This document shows, one piece after another, positions 22,904 through 33,782 of a stretch of 64,000 bases of DNA. The notes under the pieces are model-generated. The model saw only the letters and a program-made list of their open reading frames with translations. It was not told the DNA's origin and ran no database searches. The stretch's first letter is position 1, and every line of letters starts with the position of its first letter. The position numbers were made by a program, and so were the translations under genes. This DNA is from Fomitopsis serialis (Eukaryota > Basidiomycota > Agaricomycetes > Polyporales > Fomitopsidaceae), in assembly GCF_022376445.1 (NCBI RefSeq), contig NW_025955008.1, positions 1 through 64,000 on the forward strand, written 5' to 3'.

Positions 22904-23638
22904 TCAGTGGGAGATGGCGTCTCGGGTCTGCGTAAGACTGCGTGCAACTGAATCCGATTCTGGGGTATCATCATCATTGGCCCGGTGGAGTGTTGTGACG
23001 CCGTGGGAGGGGGTGCTGTGAGTGGACTCGGACTGGGAGTGCGTGAGCTGCACCCCCGCCTCCCTTATAAAGATGACAGTATTGTGGGTGACCAAGGGTA
23101 GGCCAACGGGGAAGTGTGAGGAGAGTCGGGGTGAAGACTCAGTGGCAGTATGTGGAAGAAAGGGAGGGACAGAGTCCGGCAGGATGGGACGGAGCATGGC
23201 ATGGAGGAAACAAAGCCAGCGAGGGAGGCTTGCCCCATCAAATGGGATGCAGAGGCGGAAAGGAGGGATATCTGCGTGGGCGACACTGTACACAGCCCAA
23301 CCACGTTCAATGCTGACAAGGCGGCGGATGATGCCGGATATGTGCCCGGAGGGATTTTGGACGTCCGATAGGATGAGGATTAGCCCCGGGTTGATGACAG
23401 CGTCAGCGCCACGAAGGATGACCCACTCATGGGAGGGAGGGGTGAGGAGGAGTACGCGTGCTAGGAGCAGGGATGGGCTATTGACGGCTGAGGAACATGG
23501 TTTGTCTGGATAGGTGGGCTCAATGCTACTGGGGTCAAATTCCTGCGAAACCGGGGTGGAGGATGGAGTCACAGGGGGGAGGGGAATAGGTGGGGAGGCC
23601 CGATTGACGATCCAGGCAGTGCGCAAGGCGAGTGGCAT
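22904..23638 (-). CDS. single-exon ORF, tentative divergent member of the paralog family
   Basis: An intact ATG-to-stop frame of 244 residues. The N-terminal 60 residues are Pro/Ser-rich. Residues from about 59 read ARVLLLTPPSHEWVILRGA, which matches ARLFFVQLPSRHYALLVKA of the 19400 gene position by position, Trp replacing the Tyr at which that gene is interrupted. Further on, FRLCIPFDGASLPRWLCFLH resembles the last strand plus helix of that gene (ILFTVQF..., LWTLIRCVH). It has no introns at the two conserved positions, so it could be a retrocopy or an early-diverging member. The C-terminal tail is Ser/Thr/Asp-rich and probably disordered. The middle of the protein does not align well and the relationship needs a profile search. 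Confidence 0.45.
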   Translation of the reverse strand: MPLALRTAWIVNRASPPIPLPPVTPSSTPVSQEFDPSSIEPTYPDKPCSSAVNSPSLLLARVLLLTPPSHEWVILRGADAVINPGLILILSDVQNPSGHISGIIRRLVSIERGWAVYSVAHADIPPFRLCIPFDGASLPRWLCFLHAMLRPILPDSVPPFLPHTATESSPRLSSHFPVGLPLVTHNTVIFIREAGVQLTHSQSESTHSTPSHGVTTLHRANDDDTPESDSVARSLTQTRDAISH

Positions 23639-24149
23639 GTCAAAATGAGTGAGTGACTGAAGCAGGGGTCTCTGAGGAGAGAATTCAGTACCAGTCGTCG
23701 GCTGCGGACGTAGGAGCGCCCATCGGCATCTTGACGCTCACAGCGCTCACTAATCCTTATGTAAGTTCCAACTCCGGATCCACTATCACAGGAAGTTGCA
23801 GTCGCAAGGTAATGAGCAGTATACTCACAAGTGGGTACGTCAAATTCGCGCCATTTTATTTACATATATATGACCGTAGGATGAGGCGGTAGGGCAAACG
23901 AAGAACGAGCACCAAAGCCAACAGTATCGAATTGCACAATCCAGGCATCTCAAACCTATTACATGGGTACATAGGCATAGCGCAGCATATCGTCATCCAC
24001 ACTGGGCCAGAAATTCATGGACTCCCAGATATTGAGCGCATTCGCGCGCTGCAAACCCTCCGAAAGAAGCAAGACAGGTGCTTGGCTGAGCGCTGGGTTA
24101 TCAGGCCTAGGGCGCACGTGCTGCGCTTGTGGACGGCTTTGGGGCCCCG
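23639..24149. other. intergenic between two minus-strand genes
   Basis: Separates the stop of the F-box gene from the start of the single-exon ORF. No feature recognised. Confidence 0.4.
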
Positions 24150-26509
24150 TTAGTATATCATGATGGCTGGAGAGTGGCGCTCAGCGAACCGTACGAGCTG
24201 GTCGTTTAAGATGACTGACCGTGTCTGCACATGCCCGTCGACCGCCTCATATGGTTTATCTTCGAGGCATCCGTATAAGCAGTGTGCACACTGCCAGTAC
24301 AGCACTCGTGTAGGGTACCAGGCGGCCCTGCGAGATGCTTCGACGGCTTGAACGGAGGCAAGCAGCCCGTTATCGAGCTTTGTCCAAGCGACGTGCGGCT
24401 GCTGAAGGCGTCTGGGCTCCCAAGCACTGTGTTGGTCAAGACAGTGAGCAAACTGTGTGCAAAGATCAGTTGCTATATATCCTGCTGTGGCCTCGATAGT
24501 GCGCACCGCGGTTGTCCAATCCATTACCACCATACTCTCCCCGTGACGGCTACATGCCCAGCATACTAGTCGCACATCCGCTGCCCTAATTTGTGCAGGC
24601 GTAGCGACGTTTGGATCGAGGCCGCATGCCCGAATGACCTCAAGCACATTGTGCCCAACGAACTCGAGGCTGGCCGGGCCCCAAGGCTCGTAACCGTAGT
24701 GGGTCACCACGGCACTTTCGTACACGTCGTCCCGCAAGGTAAGACCGAAGATACCCTCGTCCCGTGGGTGGCCGGCGGGATTATCTGGTAAAACGGGGCG
24801 AACTCGGCGGTGATGCATATGCGAGTGGCTGACAATTGTCGGCCATCGCAGGATAGCTGAGCACTTCTTGCATCGAAAAACGCTTTGTGCAAGGGATAGG
24901 ATGGCCACTGCGGATGTGGGGGAAGAGGCGGGCCGCAAAAAATGAGAAGAGCCGATTACCAGATCCCGGAGCTTAAGCGCGACCCGATTTTGCCAAGTGA
25001 TTGTCGCAAGCCTCAGGCGGGCCGCGAAGGTCAGATACACGGAAGGAGGAGGAGAAGCGGATTGCGCTGGATCAACCAGTTCTGGCAGGTTCTTCACAAG
25101 CTCCCGCACCCCTGCGTCGCCAGCCAGATTGACTGCGTGAGGGATAATGCCAAGGCGGACGTCTTCGGCGCGCAATCGCACCAAAGCTTCATCAAGGCGT
25201 CGCAGACCTCTGATATAGCCCGCGCGCTGGGTAACACGGGACCGTAGGAGCCGTATGTCTTCCATCCATGCTACCATCTCCGGGCCTATCAGGCGCCAGT
25301 CTACGAGACATGCACCATCGCATTAGTAACGGGTTCCCGGACGATGGTACTTACTAGGCACAACGCTTACTGTCGTCATTCATGTCCTCCGGGATGTTTA
25401 CGAAAGGATGACGGCGTATGGTTTCGCGGCCCTCGCCTAAGCATGCGATCTCGGAGGTGAAACCGAGCTGCCGCAATCGTGTGACAACACTTGTGAATGT
25501 CCTTCAACCAGTGCAGAATGTACAGATGCCAGCATCCTTACCTCCCCAGTCTGCGCTGTATCGTCGCCTTGTTCATTGATACCTTCTCTAAAACCCATTC
25601 GTACCATGAGACCGAAGACTGGCTTGGATGAGTAAATCGGCACATAACAATTCCTCAACGCCTACCTCTGTGATCGAACTTGACCAATTACTCCAGGCCT
25701 CCAAGATCGCATCGCACTCGTGAGCAGCTGCCTTCTCCAAAACGCCTCGCAGCTGTGCGACGTCGACGCGAGATATACGGCTTGAAAAAGTCACTTATAC
25801 CACAGCGGCGTCAACGCAATAATGCAGTGCGAAGGTGAGTTCTTACCTTTCGTGTCAGTCATCGTGGGGACGTAGAGAGAAAGATGAATACGTCGGCGGC
25901 GAATCGGCTTGTCCGCGAAGGTGATTGTGCAAGGGCGGCCATATGTAGAGGAGCTACAAAGGCGAATGGGTATTGATGCAGCACGGGGGAACATCACCAC
26001 ATACCATGCCTCAAAGCAGTTCGAGCAGTAGCGGGCTCGGTACTGCCACACAACGTCCTGAAAGCTTAGGCCGTCTGTGAGGCAAGACATACACGTCGAT
26101 TCGACGACGAGGGCAGTGTACTGGACTTCGGTCAAGAATGGGGGACAGGGGGGAAGTGGTGGTTGGACTGCAGCACGAGAACGCCTCCAAATAGCTGGCA
26201 TTTGGGAAGGATTTGCGAGCTCAGATCGGAATCTAGCGCATGTGCGCGCGAGACTGAGCATGTCTTTGGCTGCCGAGAGCGATGCAACCTAGAATGAATG
26301 GAAGTCAGGCCCGGAACTACGCCTAGGCAAGTATAGTGTAGCCGCACCATAAGTAAGACATCCGCGTTGATGCTCTGGAAACCTGTGTGTGGCGTAGCTC
26401 GCGGTACAGCCGTTCGGATCCTGGTCGATTGTAAAAGGCGTGTGACGGAGGGAATTTGACCGGCTGGGGGGCCGTAGGGCCCTGTTTTGACGCCAGAGCG
26501 CAACAGCAT
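24150..26509 (-). CDS. F-box protein, six exons
   Basis: Exons 26509-26348, 26288-25847, 25793-25666, 25618-25542, 25489-25371 and 25300-24150, with introns of 47-70 nt all bounded by GT..AG, splice to 692 residues in one frame. The F-box spans the first junction: INADVLLM, intron, VASLSAAKDMLSLARTCARF (about residues 47-73), followed by the IWRRSRAAV...LPPCPPFLTEVQYTALV segment and a Cys pair usual in Agaricomycete F-box proteins. F-box proteins link Skp1-Cul1 ubiquitin ligases to substrates. The C-terminal half carries possible zinc-binding pairs (FRCKKC...H, CWAC, WQCAHC). The ATG at 26509 is the only in-frame start close upstream; an extra 5' exon cannot be excluded. A relative begins at 63229. 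Confidence 0.85.
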
Positions 26510-27933
26510 CGGTAGCAAAGCGGCAGGATCTATGCGCGACGGCGAATCCAAAGAGCAGTGGCACTGTCAGCGCAGTGCGATAGGTTACATTTAAGGAGTT
26601 CACTCACCCGCTGGGCCTGTCCCACCTGGCGCCGTGATCCTCTCGCCGAGAACAAAGCAGCGTCAACGATTGCCGCCCCAAATCAGGAGAACAACGATGC
26701 GTCGTGCTTTGTTTCACGCGGGCTATAGCCTTCTTGCGCATGCCACCATACGCGTGCACGACCGTCAATTGCGCGAAGGACCTCCCGACTCGTATCACAC
26801 AATTGGGCAGCGCTTCTCGACCCATGTCTTCTACCCCGACGAGCGCAGTCGGCGCACCCAGTCCCTCACGTTCGCCGCATGCAGCATGGGGCAATAGCAC
26901 AGGCGGCCGCAGCCTCTCCCGTCCGCACACCTTCACCGGAAGTGAAGGTGACTCCTCCCGGGCGATACCTACCGAACGTACCCCACACGAAGATGCGCCT
27001 CCCGCATACACACGAGCGCCATGCCGAGTTCGATTCAACGAGCCAAAGGCGACCGTCCGCATCTCCGACGCCTGATTTCGAACGCGCGACCGTATGCCCG
27101 CGCTCGTCGCGCAGCCAGGGCTCGGCTTTGCTAGAGGCGCAGGCGTTGGGGAAGGTCCTAGCGGCCACCCACACACCGACTTCATTGCAGCCTCCCCGAT
27201 CCTCCACCGGAAGACCGCATCGGCCTCTCCCCGTCCCCGCACAGCTCTGAGTGGTCGCAACGCCTCTCCGGCTGACCTAGCCCCCCTTCTAAACGGCCTT
27301 AGCGTGCGACCTTGCGTCCCCACTCCCGCCGCATAGCCTCGCGCTCCCGTGCGTCGCGCATCGCCTCCACCGCCTCCGGCCTGTGCGCGACGGAGGGATG
27401 CCTGCGAACAATGCAGGTCGATACCGGCCCACAAAGACGGGCCCTGGCACACAAAAGGCCAGACCGCTTTCGGGACTTCGCGGTGAACAAAGGAGGGCGC
27501 CATTTGGCAGGCTTGAAGCGGGACACGCCGGCGGTATCGCAGCAGTCGGCATGGGTATGGGTGAGATGTGGTCGCAGCCTGTATCCCTCGGGTGGTGGGC
27601 TGCGGCATCGGAAATAACCCGTACCGCCAGGACGATCGAAGGCTCAGTCAACGCAAGAGGATGCCGCTGTGAACCGCGCATGTTGAGGGATGCCCTCGCG
27701 GCGCACGATCCGCGGCGCGTCCATGCAACCCACCGGGAAGGCGCTCGTGAATAGGCTGCCCTAATAATGAGACGGCGGCGTACCTCGGCGAAGCGGTGAG
27801 CCTAACGTCCTGGATGCTGTCCCCCAATCCTGTTGAACATGAAGGGCAGCGACATCGCAGGCGGGCGTTGCTGGTGCGGACAGTCGCGCGACGGATTCGT
27901 AGGACGGCGACGATGGGTACCGGATCTCATGCG

Positions 27934-27951
27934 GTGTGATCATGATCACAC
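27934..27951. repeat. 18-bp perfect palindrome
   Basis: GTGTGATCATGATCACAC is its own reverse complement and is followed by a run of alternating CG. It sits about 180 bp upstream of the ATG at 28126 and could bind a dimeric regulator. Confidence 0.6.
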
Positions 27952-27986
27952 GCGCGCGCGCGGGCGTGCGATCACATGATGCTAGA

Positions 27987-28060
27987 ACGCGTCGACGCGT
28001 CGGGCGCGCACGTGCTTGACGCGTCGCGTTGATCAGACTGGCCTCGCGCCGCCGTATAAA
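27987..28060 (+). promoter_or_regulatory. three MCB (ACGCGT) boxes and a TATA box
   Basis: ACGCGT occurs at 27987-27992, 27995-28000 and 28019-28024, and TATAAA at 28055-28060, 66 bp before the ATG at 28126. ACGCGT is the MluI cell-cycle box bound by MBF (Mbp1/Swi6-type) factors that drive G1/S transcription in fungi. The clustering of three boxes followed by a TATA box is unlikely to be random, though the region is CG-rich. Confidence 0.5.
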
Positions 28061-28125
28061 GCGCGCCGAGGCATTGCCCCGCCGCCCGCATACTCACCCA
28101 GTCGACGCCCGGTCCCTTGCGCGCC

Positions 28126-28628
28126 ATGGTCCCCGCACAAACCAACGGTGAGCGCCCCGTATTTCCATTGCTGGCCCTCGGGGCCCAAGCTGCACGGAAC
28201 GCGCCTACGCGGAGCCTCGCCTGGCACTGGGGGGTTGCGCCCGCGCAGCTGGGCCTCTTGGGTTGGCTAATGGCACTGCGCCGGGGACGTCCATGGTGCT
28301 TACTTGGTTTCCCACAGGCGGGCCGCTGACCGCAGCGGCCCACCCCTTGCTCCAGTTTGCTCCGCCTCTCATGGCGGTGGCGCGGCGTGAGGCGGCAGAT
28401 TCAGGGCACGAGGAATGCTACCTAGACGACGTCGCCCCGTCGGCTGTTGAATCACACGCGCCGTCCCAGGGACCAATCGATCCGGGCGCAACGGGACGGC
28501 AGCCCACTCCCGCCACGCAGTCTCGAGGCCGCGGTTGGCCTCATGGACCCTCGTGCATCCCACATCCCCTTCACTGCCCCTGCCGGTATTTCGGCGGTTA
28601 TACTAGGACCAACTCGAAGGCGCGCTAA
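28126..28628 (+). CDS. putative small protein downstream of the MCB cluster
   Basis: A model with exon 28126-28147, a 170-nt intron (GTGAGC...CCACAG) and exon 28318-28628 gives 110 residues ending at TAA. Support comes from the promoter layout, a standard donor after the seventh codon and frame continuity. The protein (TAAAHPLLQFAPPLMAVARR..., then Pro/Gly-rich with three Cys near the end) matches nothing I know. The intron is much longer than others in this window, so the model may be wrong. Confidence 0.25.
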
Positions 28629-30322
28629 ATATGCCGACTGAAAGTAGCTGCTCTAGTAAAATGCCATCCGTATGTCACCTGCCGATACCGGGCCTCGCCA
28701 TGCCAGACTTATCGCTGGTAGGTATCCGGTTATGACGCCGAGGCAGACCACTTCCCCTACTCGCGTCGTATACATCAAGCGTAGCCCACCCGACTCGGCC
28801 CCCCTCCATCCCCCTCCCTCCCTCCATCCACCTGTACCTCACACATGCCACCCCGCCCACCGCGTCCGCGCTCAGAGGGGCTGCGCCCACGCACCAGCCC
28901 GTAGCCCCAGCCAATTCCCGGTCCATTGACGTCGGCAGAGAATCCATCATGTCGGTATACGCTAGGGCTTCGACACGGATGCGCCCGCGGCGCCCCGTGC
29001 GCATCTCTCGGGTTGTTTGGGCGAGGGCGTGGTCCCGCCGATCCCGCATGCGTCGCTGTACGCGTCAACGCTCATCACGGAGGGCGTTGGTGTGCATCCG
29101 AGGATGGGGGTGGGCCGTACGCCGGAAGCAGCACACCGTTGTCGATCCTGCGGCCCCCGTTCGCGTCGAACAGCTGGGGGTACGCAGGGAGGGACAACGC
29201 ACACGACAGGTTCGCCATAGAGAACAGTGCCGCTGGCAACGGGCCCTGCGACTTCATCCGGTCCGTCGAGAACGCCTGTGCGCAGCCCGAAAGGTGAGCT
29301 AGCGCGGTAGGCGAAGGCGCATTGCGCTGGACGCGCGCGAGGCGCAATGGGACACTGAACCGCAGCACCTCCGGCGCGCCTCCAGCTCTTTCCCCCGCTG
29401 TCTGATAAATCGCATGTGCAGTCTGCGGCCCTCGAAGGGCGAGCTCATTCCCGTCTCGCGAAGGTGGCGTGTGGTGATTTGGAGCCCCTGCGCGCGTTAT
29501 CGACGGGGGTATGCGTGCGCAGGGGATGCCGTGGCGACCCCATGCGCAGCATCATCCTTGAAGACTTAGCCGTCGCCGGCGGGAGCGAATTGGCCGAGGG
29601 AGCCCGTGGAGAGATGCGACAAGGGTGCCAGTGAGGCTCCAGTGCGGCACAGGGGCGACTGCGAAGCCGACACCGTAGAGGGCACGAGCGGGGGTGGGGC
29701 CATGCAGAGGTTTGCAGGCAGGCAGCTCTGAGGACGGGGGATGGGAAAGGGTATATGGTAGAGCGATGAGAGCGACGAGTTGTGCACATATAGTCAGCGT
29801 GCCTTCACACTCAGGACCAGGGTACGTACAGGACTGCTCCGAGTGTTCAACGTTGATAATGAAAACGATCGAGCGAATGCGTTTACGCTCTCCGTCCGGC
29901 AGATCCTGCATGCGGAGGCGCATCCTAAGGGGGCAATGAACGTTGAGTCCTCAGGCCTCAGGCCTCAATGCCGATGCAACTTGGTCCCGAGATGACCGCA
30001 CGTAGCTTCAACAAAACATGCGGAGCGAGCCTCAACCCGAGGCCCGGTCGGAACGCTGTAGTCGATGACAGCACAATTGTCCTCCGCGGGGAGGTTGATG
30101 TAGCGGTACACAGTAACACGTACGGGGCGAAAAATCGCGTCGTCATCGACGGTGGGAACTTAGTAGCTCTTAAAGCAGCTTAGCAGTCGCATAGAGCCCC
30201 GAGGTTGGAGGAAACCGAGCGACCAGGTTAAGTATAGTCATCCTCGTCGATCCTCCCAGTGCCCTGAGGCGCGTTCCCACGAAGGGCGCCATGCGGCTAG
30301 CGCACCCCGACAGTGACAGTCT

Positions 30323-30349
30323 TAAGGCCTAAGGCCTAAGGCCTAAGGG
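30323..30349 (+). repeat. TAAGGCC tandem repeat
   Basis: Three and a half copies of TAAGGCC. Related AGGCCT-centred repeats (CTCAGGCCTCAGGCC) occur near 29950. Confidence 0.8.
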
Positions 30350-30700
30350 GCCGCGTGATAACAAACTGCAGCTGGGGTCTGTCACTCCCATTCGCGCGTA
30401 ATGGATACGCAGAGGCTCGACGCATACATGTATGGCTAACGACTGCTGAAGATTGTGGTTGGAGCGCATGCCAGGCCGATCCCGCCGACAGTCGGACGTA
30501 CCCTCACTACTCGTACTAGTGCGAGAGCATTGTCTACATTGGGCTCGGCCCTCGCGGACGGTAAATATAAAAAACAGACATGGTGGTAGGGAGGACGGAA
30601 TACAAGGCTACTATACAATATCGAAGCCGTTGAAGGGCGTAGAGGCGTCTCGTCGAGGAACGCGGGTTCAATAGCTATACTGATGTACCTGCAGAGGTAT

Positions 30701-31200
30701 TCACAGCCTCGGTTGCTTCGGCGCAGGCTCAGACTGCGTTGCCATACGTTGTCAGGTCGAATACAAGTAGTGAGGAGCAAGACGCGCACTGCAGAGTGCT
30801 CGCCACCAGCGGCATCCAATGACGTTGTTCGCTTCCTCTTGCGAATGCGTCCTTGGCTGGTTTCCCCTGCCTCTTCTCCCTGTCCAACGATGTCTTCGTG
30901 GCCTTCGAGCTGGGAGCAAGCATGAGGTCTACGCGCCGAATATGAGGCTAAATTGAATGCCAAACCTGCACACGATTGGTTCTGATCGAGTCTAGTTCCG
31001 AAAGACATTCCTGCAATGACTCGCGGACAACCGACTGCGCACTCCTCGTTTTCGCAGTAGAGCGGTCAATGGATTCCTGATTCTTGACTATGCGTTCCTG
31101 CTGCACCTTCAGCTGGGCCCTGATAAGCTTGAGTTGGTTGATGGCCTGTTGGGAGGCTCTATCGAGCTGTTGCTGTTCCTGGCCAAGGGTCGTAATCTGC
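30701..31200 (-). pseudogene. coiled-coil 3' exons, possible 3' half of a split RING protein
   Basis: Three exons (31200-30966, 30909-30790, 30733-30701), each separated by a 56-nt intron, read continuously to a TGA. The first is a textbook coiled coil (QITTLGQEQQQLDRASQQ..., LIRAQLKVQQERI...), the second carries a basic nuclear-localisation-like run (RIRKRKR), the third is SEPAPKQPRL. There is no start codon: about 135 bp upstream the sequence runs into the foldback element at 31336. RING-plus-coiled-coil proteins are common in fungi, and RING exons on the same strand lie on the other side of the element, so I infer this is the 3' part of that gene. If a start exists in the short upstream leader it could still be expressed. 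Confidence 0.6.
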
Positions 31201-31335
31201 CTTTATGCGCACTGTGTCAGGGTTGCTGGCAAGTCATGTAGCCGCCACGGTACCTCTGTATCATGGTGCGTGCCACCACTTCGTTCCCCGGGTGCTCGAA
31301 GGTGAAGACACACATAATGGGGTCAAAATGTCGGT

Positions 31336-32663
31336 TTGTTACCCGGCCACCCAACATGAGATTCACCTATTGTTGCCCGGCCACCCGACGTCGGCCGACG
31401 GTCTGACTTGGCCATTGTTGTCCGGTCGGCCGAGGCATTAAACAATCAAAATCCGCCCGGGCGGCCAACAAGGTGCCATTATCCCCCCGGATTATCCAGC
31501 AGGCGATGCTTGCATTGTTCCCGGAGCGGCCGACACTGGACAAATGGTATCCTGCCCCGGCGGCCGAGGATCAGAAATACCAATCCTGCCGGGTCGGCCG
31601 ATGATCATACAATGCAATCCTGTCCGCCCGGCCGACATCAGGAATCTGCATACATAGCAGGTCGGCCGACAGGCTGTGTTCACTCAGGAATTGCATCCAT
31701 AGCAGGTCGGCCGGCCACAGGATTTTGGCTTCCGAGGACAGGTTTCCGAGGACGGGCTTCCCAGACTGGGCTTCCGAGCCCGGACATCCGACACCGGACA
31801 TCCGACACCGGACGCCCGCCACCGGAAGCCCGCCACCGGACATCCCGGGTCAGGCATCTGGGACCGGGTGACTGTGCTTTTAGGATGCTCTTCAGTGGAT
31901 TCATTAATCAAGCAGTCCCTATGTGCAGAACAATGTAAATGTGATGCACTGATTGATTTCCGAGTATTTCCTTCCCAATCTGGATACCTCCTTCCTAATC
32001 CGGACTGGGTAGACCATCCGGATGTGCATAGCTACCACCGGAAGTCTGAAAACATTTTTTGAACACTTCCTGTGTACAGGACAGCGCAAATGCACTCTGA
32101 TTGCCAAAGTGAATGATTTCCGGACACTGCCTGCCAATTCCGGACACCTCCTTCCTAATCCGGACCGGATGGTTCTGTCCGGCTTCGGACGCCCGCCATC
32201 GGACGCCCGACACCGGACGTCCGAGCTCGGAAGTCCGGATTTATTAACTACATACTTCATGTGTGCAGAAATCATTTTCCGGTGTGTAAGTGGTCAAGTA
32301 ATCATTTGCTGAACATTGCCTTCCAAATCCGGACTGTCCGCTTCGGGCGCCCGAGCTCGGACACCCGACGTCGGACGCCCGAGCTCGGACGCCCGACATC
32401 GGACGTCCGACATCGGACACCCGAGCTCGGAAGCCCGAGTCCGGATTTATTAACTGCACACTTCCTGTGTGTAGAAATCATTTTCTGGTGTGTGAATGCA
32501 TTCCTGTGGTCAAGTAATTGTTTGCTGACCATCTCCTTCCTAATCCGGACCATCCGGCTTCGGACACCTGAGCTCGGACACCCGACATCGGACGTCCGAG
32601 AGCGGAAGTCCGGATTTATTCATTAATCACTTCTGCTGTTTGTTTATCACTTTCTGGTGTGTA
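31336..32663 (+). repeat. foldback arm, left
   Basis: The outer 600 bp carries GGCCGG/CGGCCGA-rich sequence; the inner 700 bp has about three tandem copies of a 160-210 bp unit (ATCCGGACTTCC..., TGTGTGCAGAAATCATTTTC, GGTCAAGTAAT). Relative to the right arm it has one extra 14-bp unit near 31820 (CCCGCCACCGGAAG). Confidence 0.85.
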
Positions 32664-33782
32664 ATGCCTTTCCTATTGTCAATGTAGTGACATTTTTGTG
32701 TGTCCTTTCAATTCAGACTGTCTGTTGACTTTTACCAGTGAGCTGTTACTGGCAGCATGCCAGTGTGTCTGCTACTGTGAGTTGTTGAATCAGAGATTGT
32801 AATGTAGTTCCCTTGATACAAGATACTATCTGGATTCAGTAGTGTGTACCCTTTTCTGTTGTCAATATAAGACTAGCAACACTATGTCATGAGGGAACAA
32901 CAGAACTATGGATGAGTTAGTGCGTGTGATTTGAATATGAACTTAGGTAATAGGTATACAGTTCATCAGTAACATGACAAAGAAAATGAAATATAGCCAT
33001 GTATTTGAATAATGCTACATGGAATAATGACCCTGTAGTACCCAAGGTATATGGGAGGGCTATTGCACGAGAAGGTTCACAAAAGCTTGCATTGCCTTAA
33101 ATGGTGAGTAACCTTCCAAATCCAGTAATCCTTCATAAAGTGGATGTGTAATGCTTCATATTGACCCTGTAGTACCCAATGTGTATCAGGCTGTCAATGA
33201 CAGTTCACTTTCATTGACTGTTAAGAACAGCACCATGTAGACTCTAGTATGAGTAGTTCATTGGAGTAATACAGTAGTGTGATGTGTATGCTATTTTGCT
33301 TGTGGTGTTGCAGTAACTTCAAGATTGATGTTGTAGCATTGTTTTGTATGCTTCACAATGCACTCACATTCCTCTTATCTTTGCCCAGCTTTCAGCTTGG
33401 GTGAATAAGACTATTCCTTTAGAAGACTCACTCCTTGTGTGTAAATGACCCATTCTAGATAGTCAAACATTGTTTTGAATGTAGTTTGGCTGCAGGCAGT
33501 GAACATGTTATGGCACATATTCCATACACTACACGATTCCTTATCTCTGCTCCTGCATTCAGCTTCAAAGAATAAGACTATTCCTGTTGGGGATTTGCTC
33601 TATACTTTGAAAGAACACATTCTAGATAGTCAGATATTGTGGGCAAACAATATTGGCTTCAGAAGTTGAATAGTATGTTTGGAAACAAGCCTGTGAGTAA
33701 ATCTTGCATTGCATGTTGTAGCCAAAGTAAAGATCCTTAGACATTAGGAACTCAATACTAGAGTCTATCAATGAAACACTTT
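32664..33782. other. AT-rich loop of the foldback element
   Basis: Base composition differs sharply from the GC-rich surroundings. It contains a diverged direct repeat (around 33365-33480 and 33535-33650, sharing GAATAAGACTATTCCT and ATTCTAGATAGTCA). The only sizeable frame is 64 codons at 33475-33669 and matches nothing I know. No transposase remnant is recognised. Confidence 0.6.

Larger units (their letters stand above)
26510..30700. other. 4.2-kb GC-rich region, mostly without supported genes
   Basis: Long frames on both strands (for example 334 codons minus, 26604-27608) reflect high GC and few stop codons; none shows a domain. A Ser/Pro-rich plus-strand frame from 26825 to 27075 could be a 5' exon but has no visible partner. 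The only structured piece is the promoter-like cluster at 27.93-28.13 kb and the small gene model behind it. Near the right end lie AGGCCT-rich short repeats. Confidence 0.4.

Noticed and set aside
26604..27608. 334-codon minus-strand frame and opposing plus-strand frames
   Set aside because: GC-rich with few stops on either strand; no domain, no splice structure.
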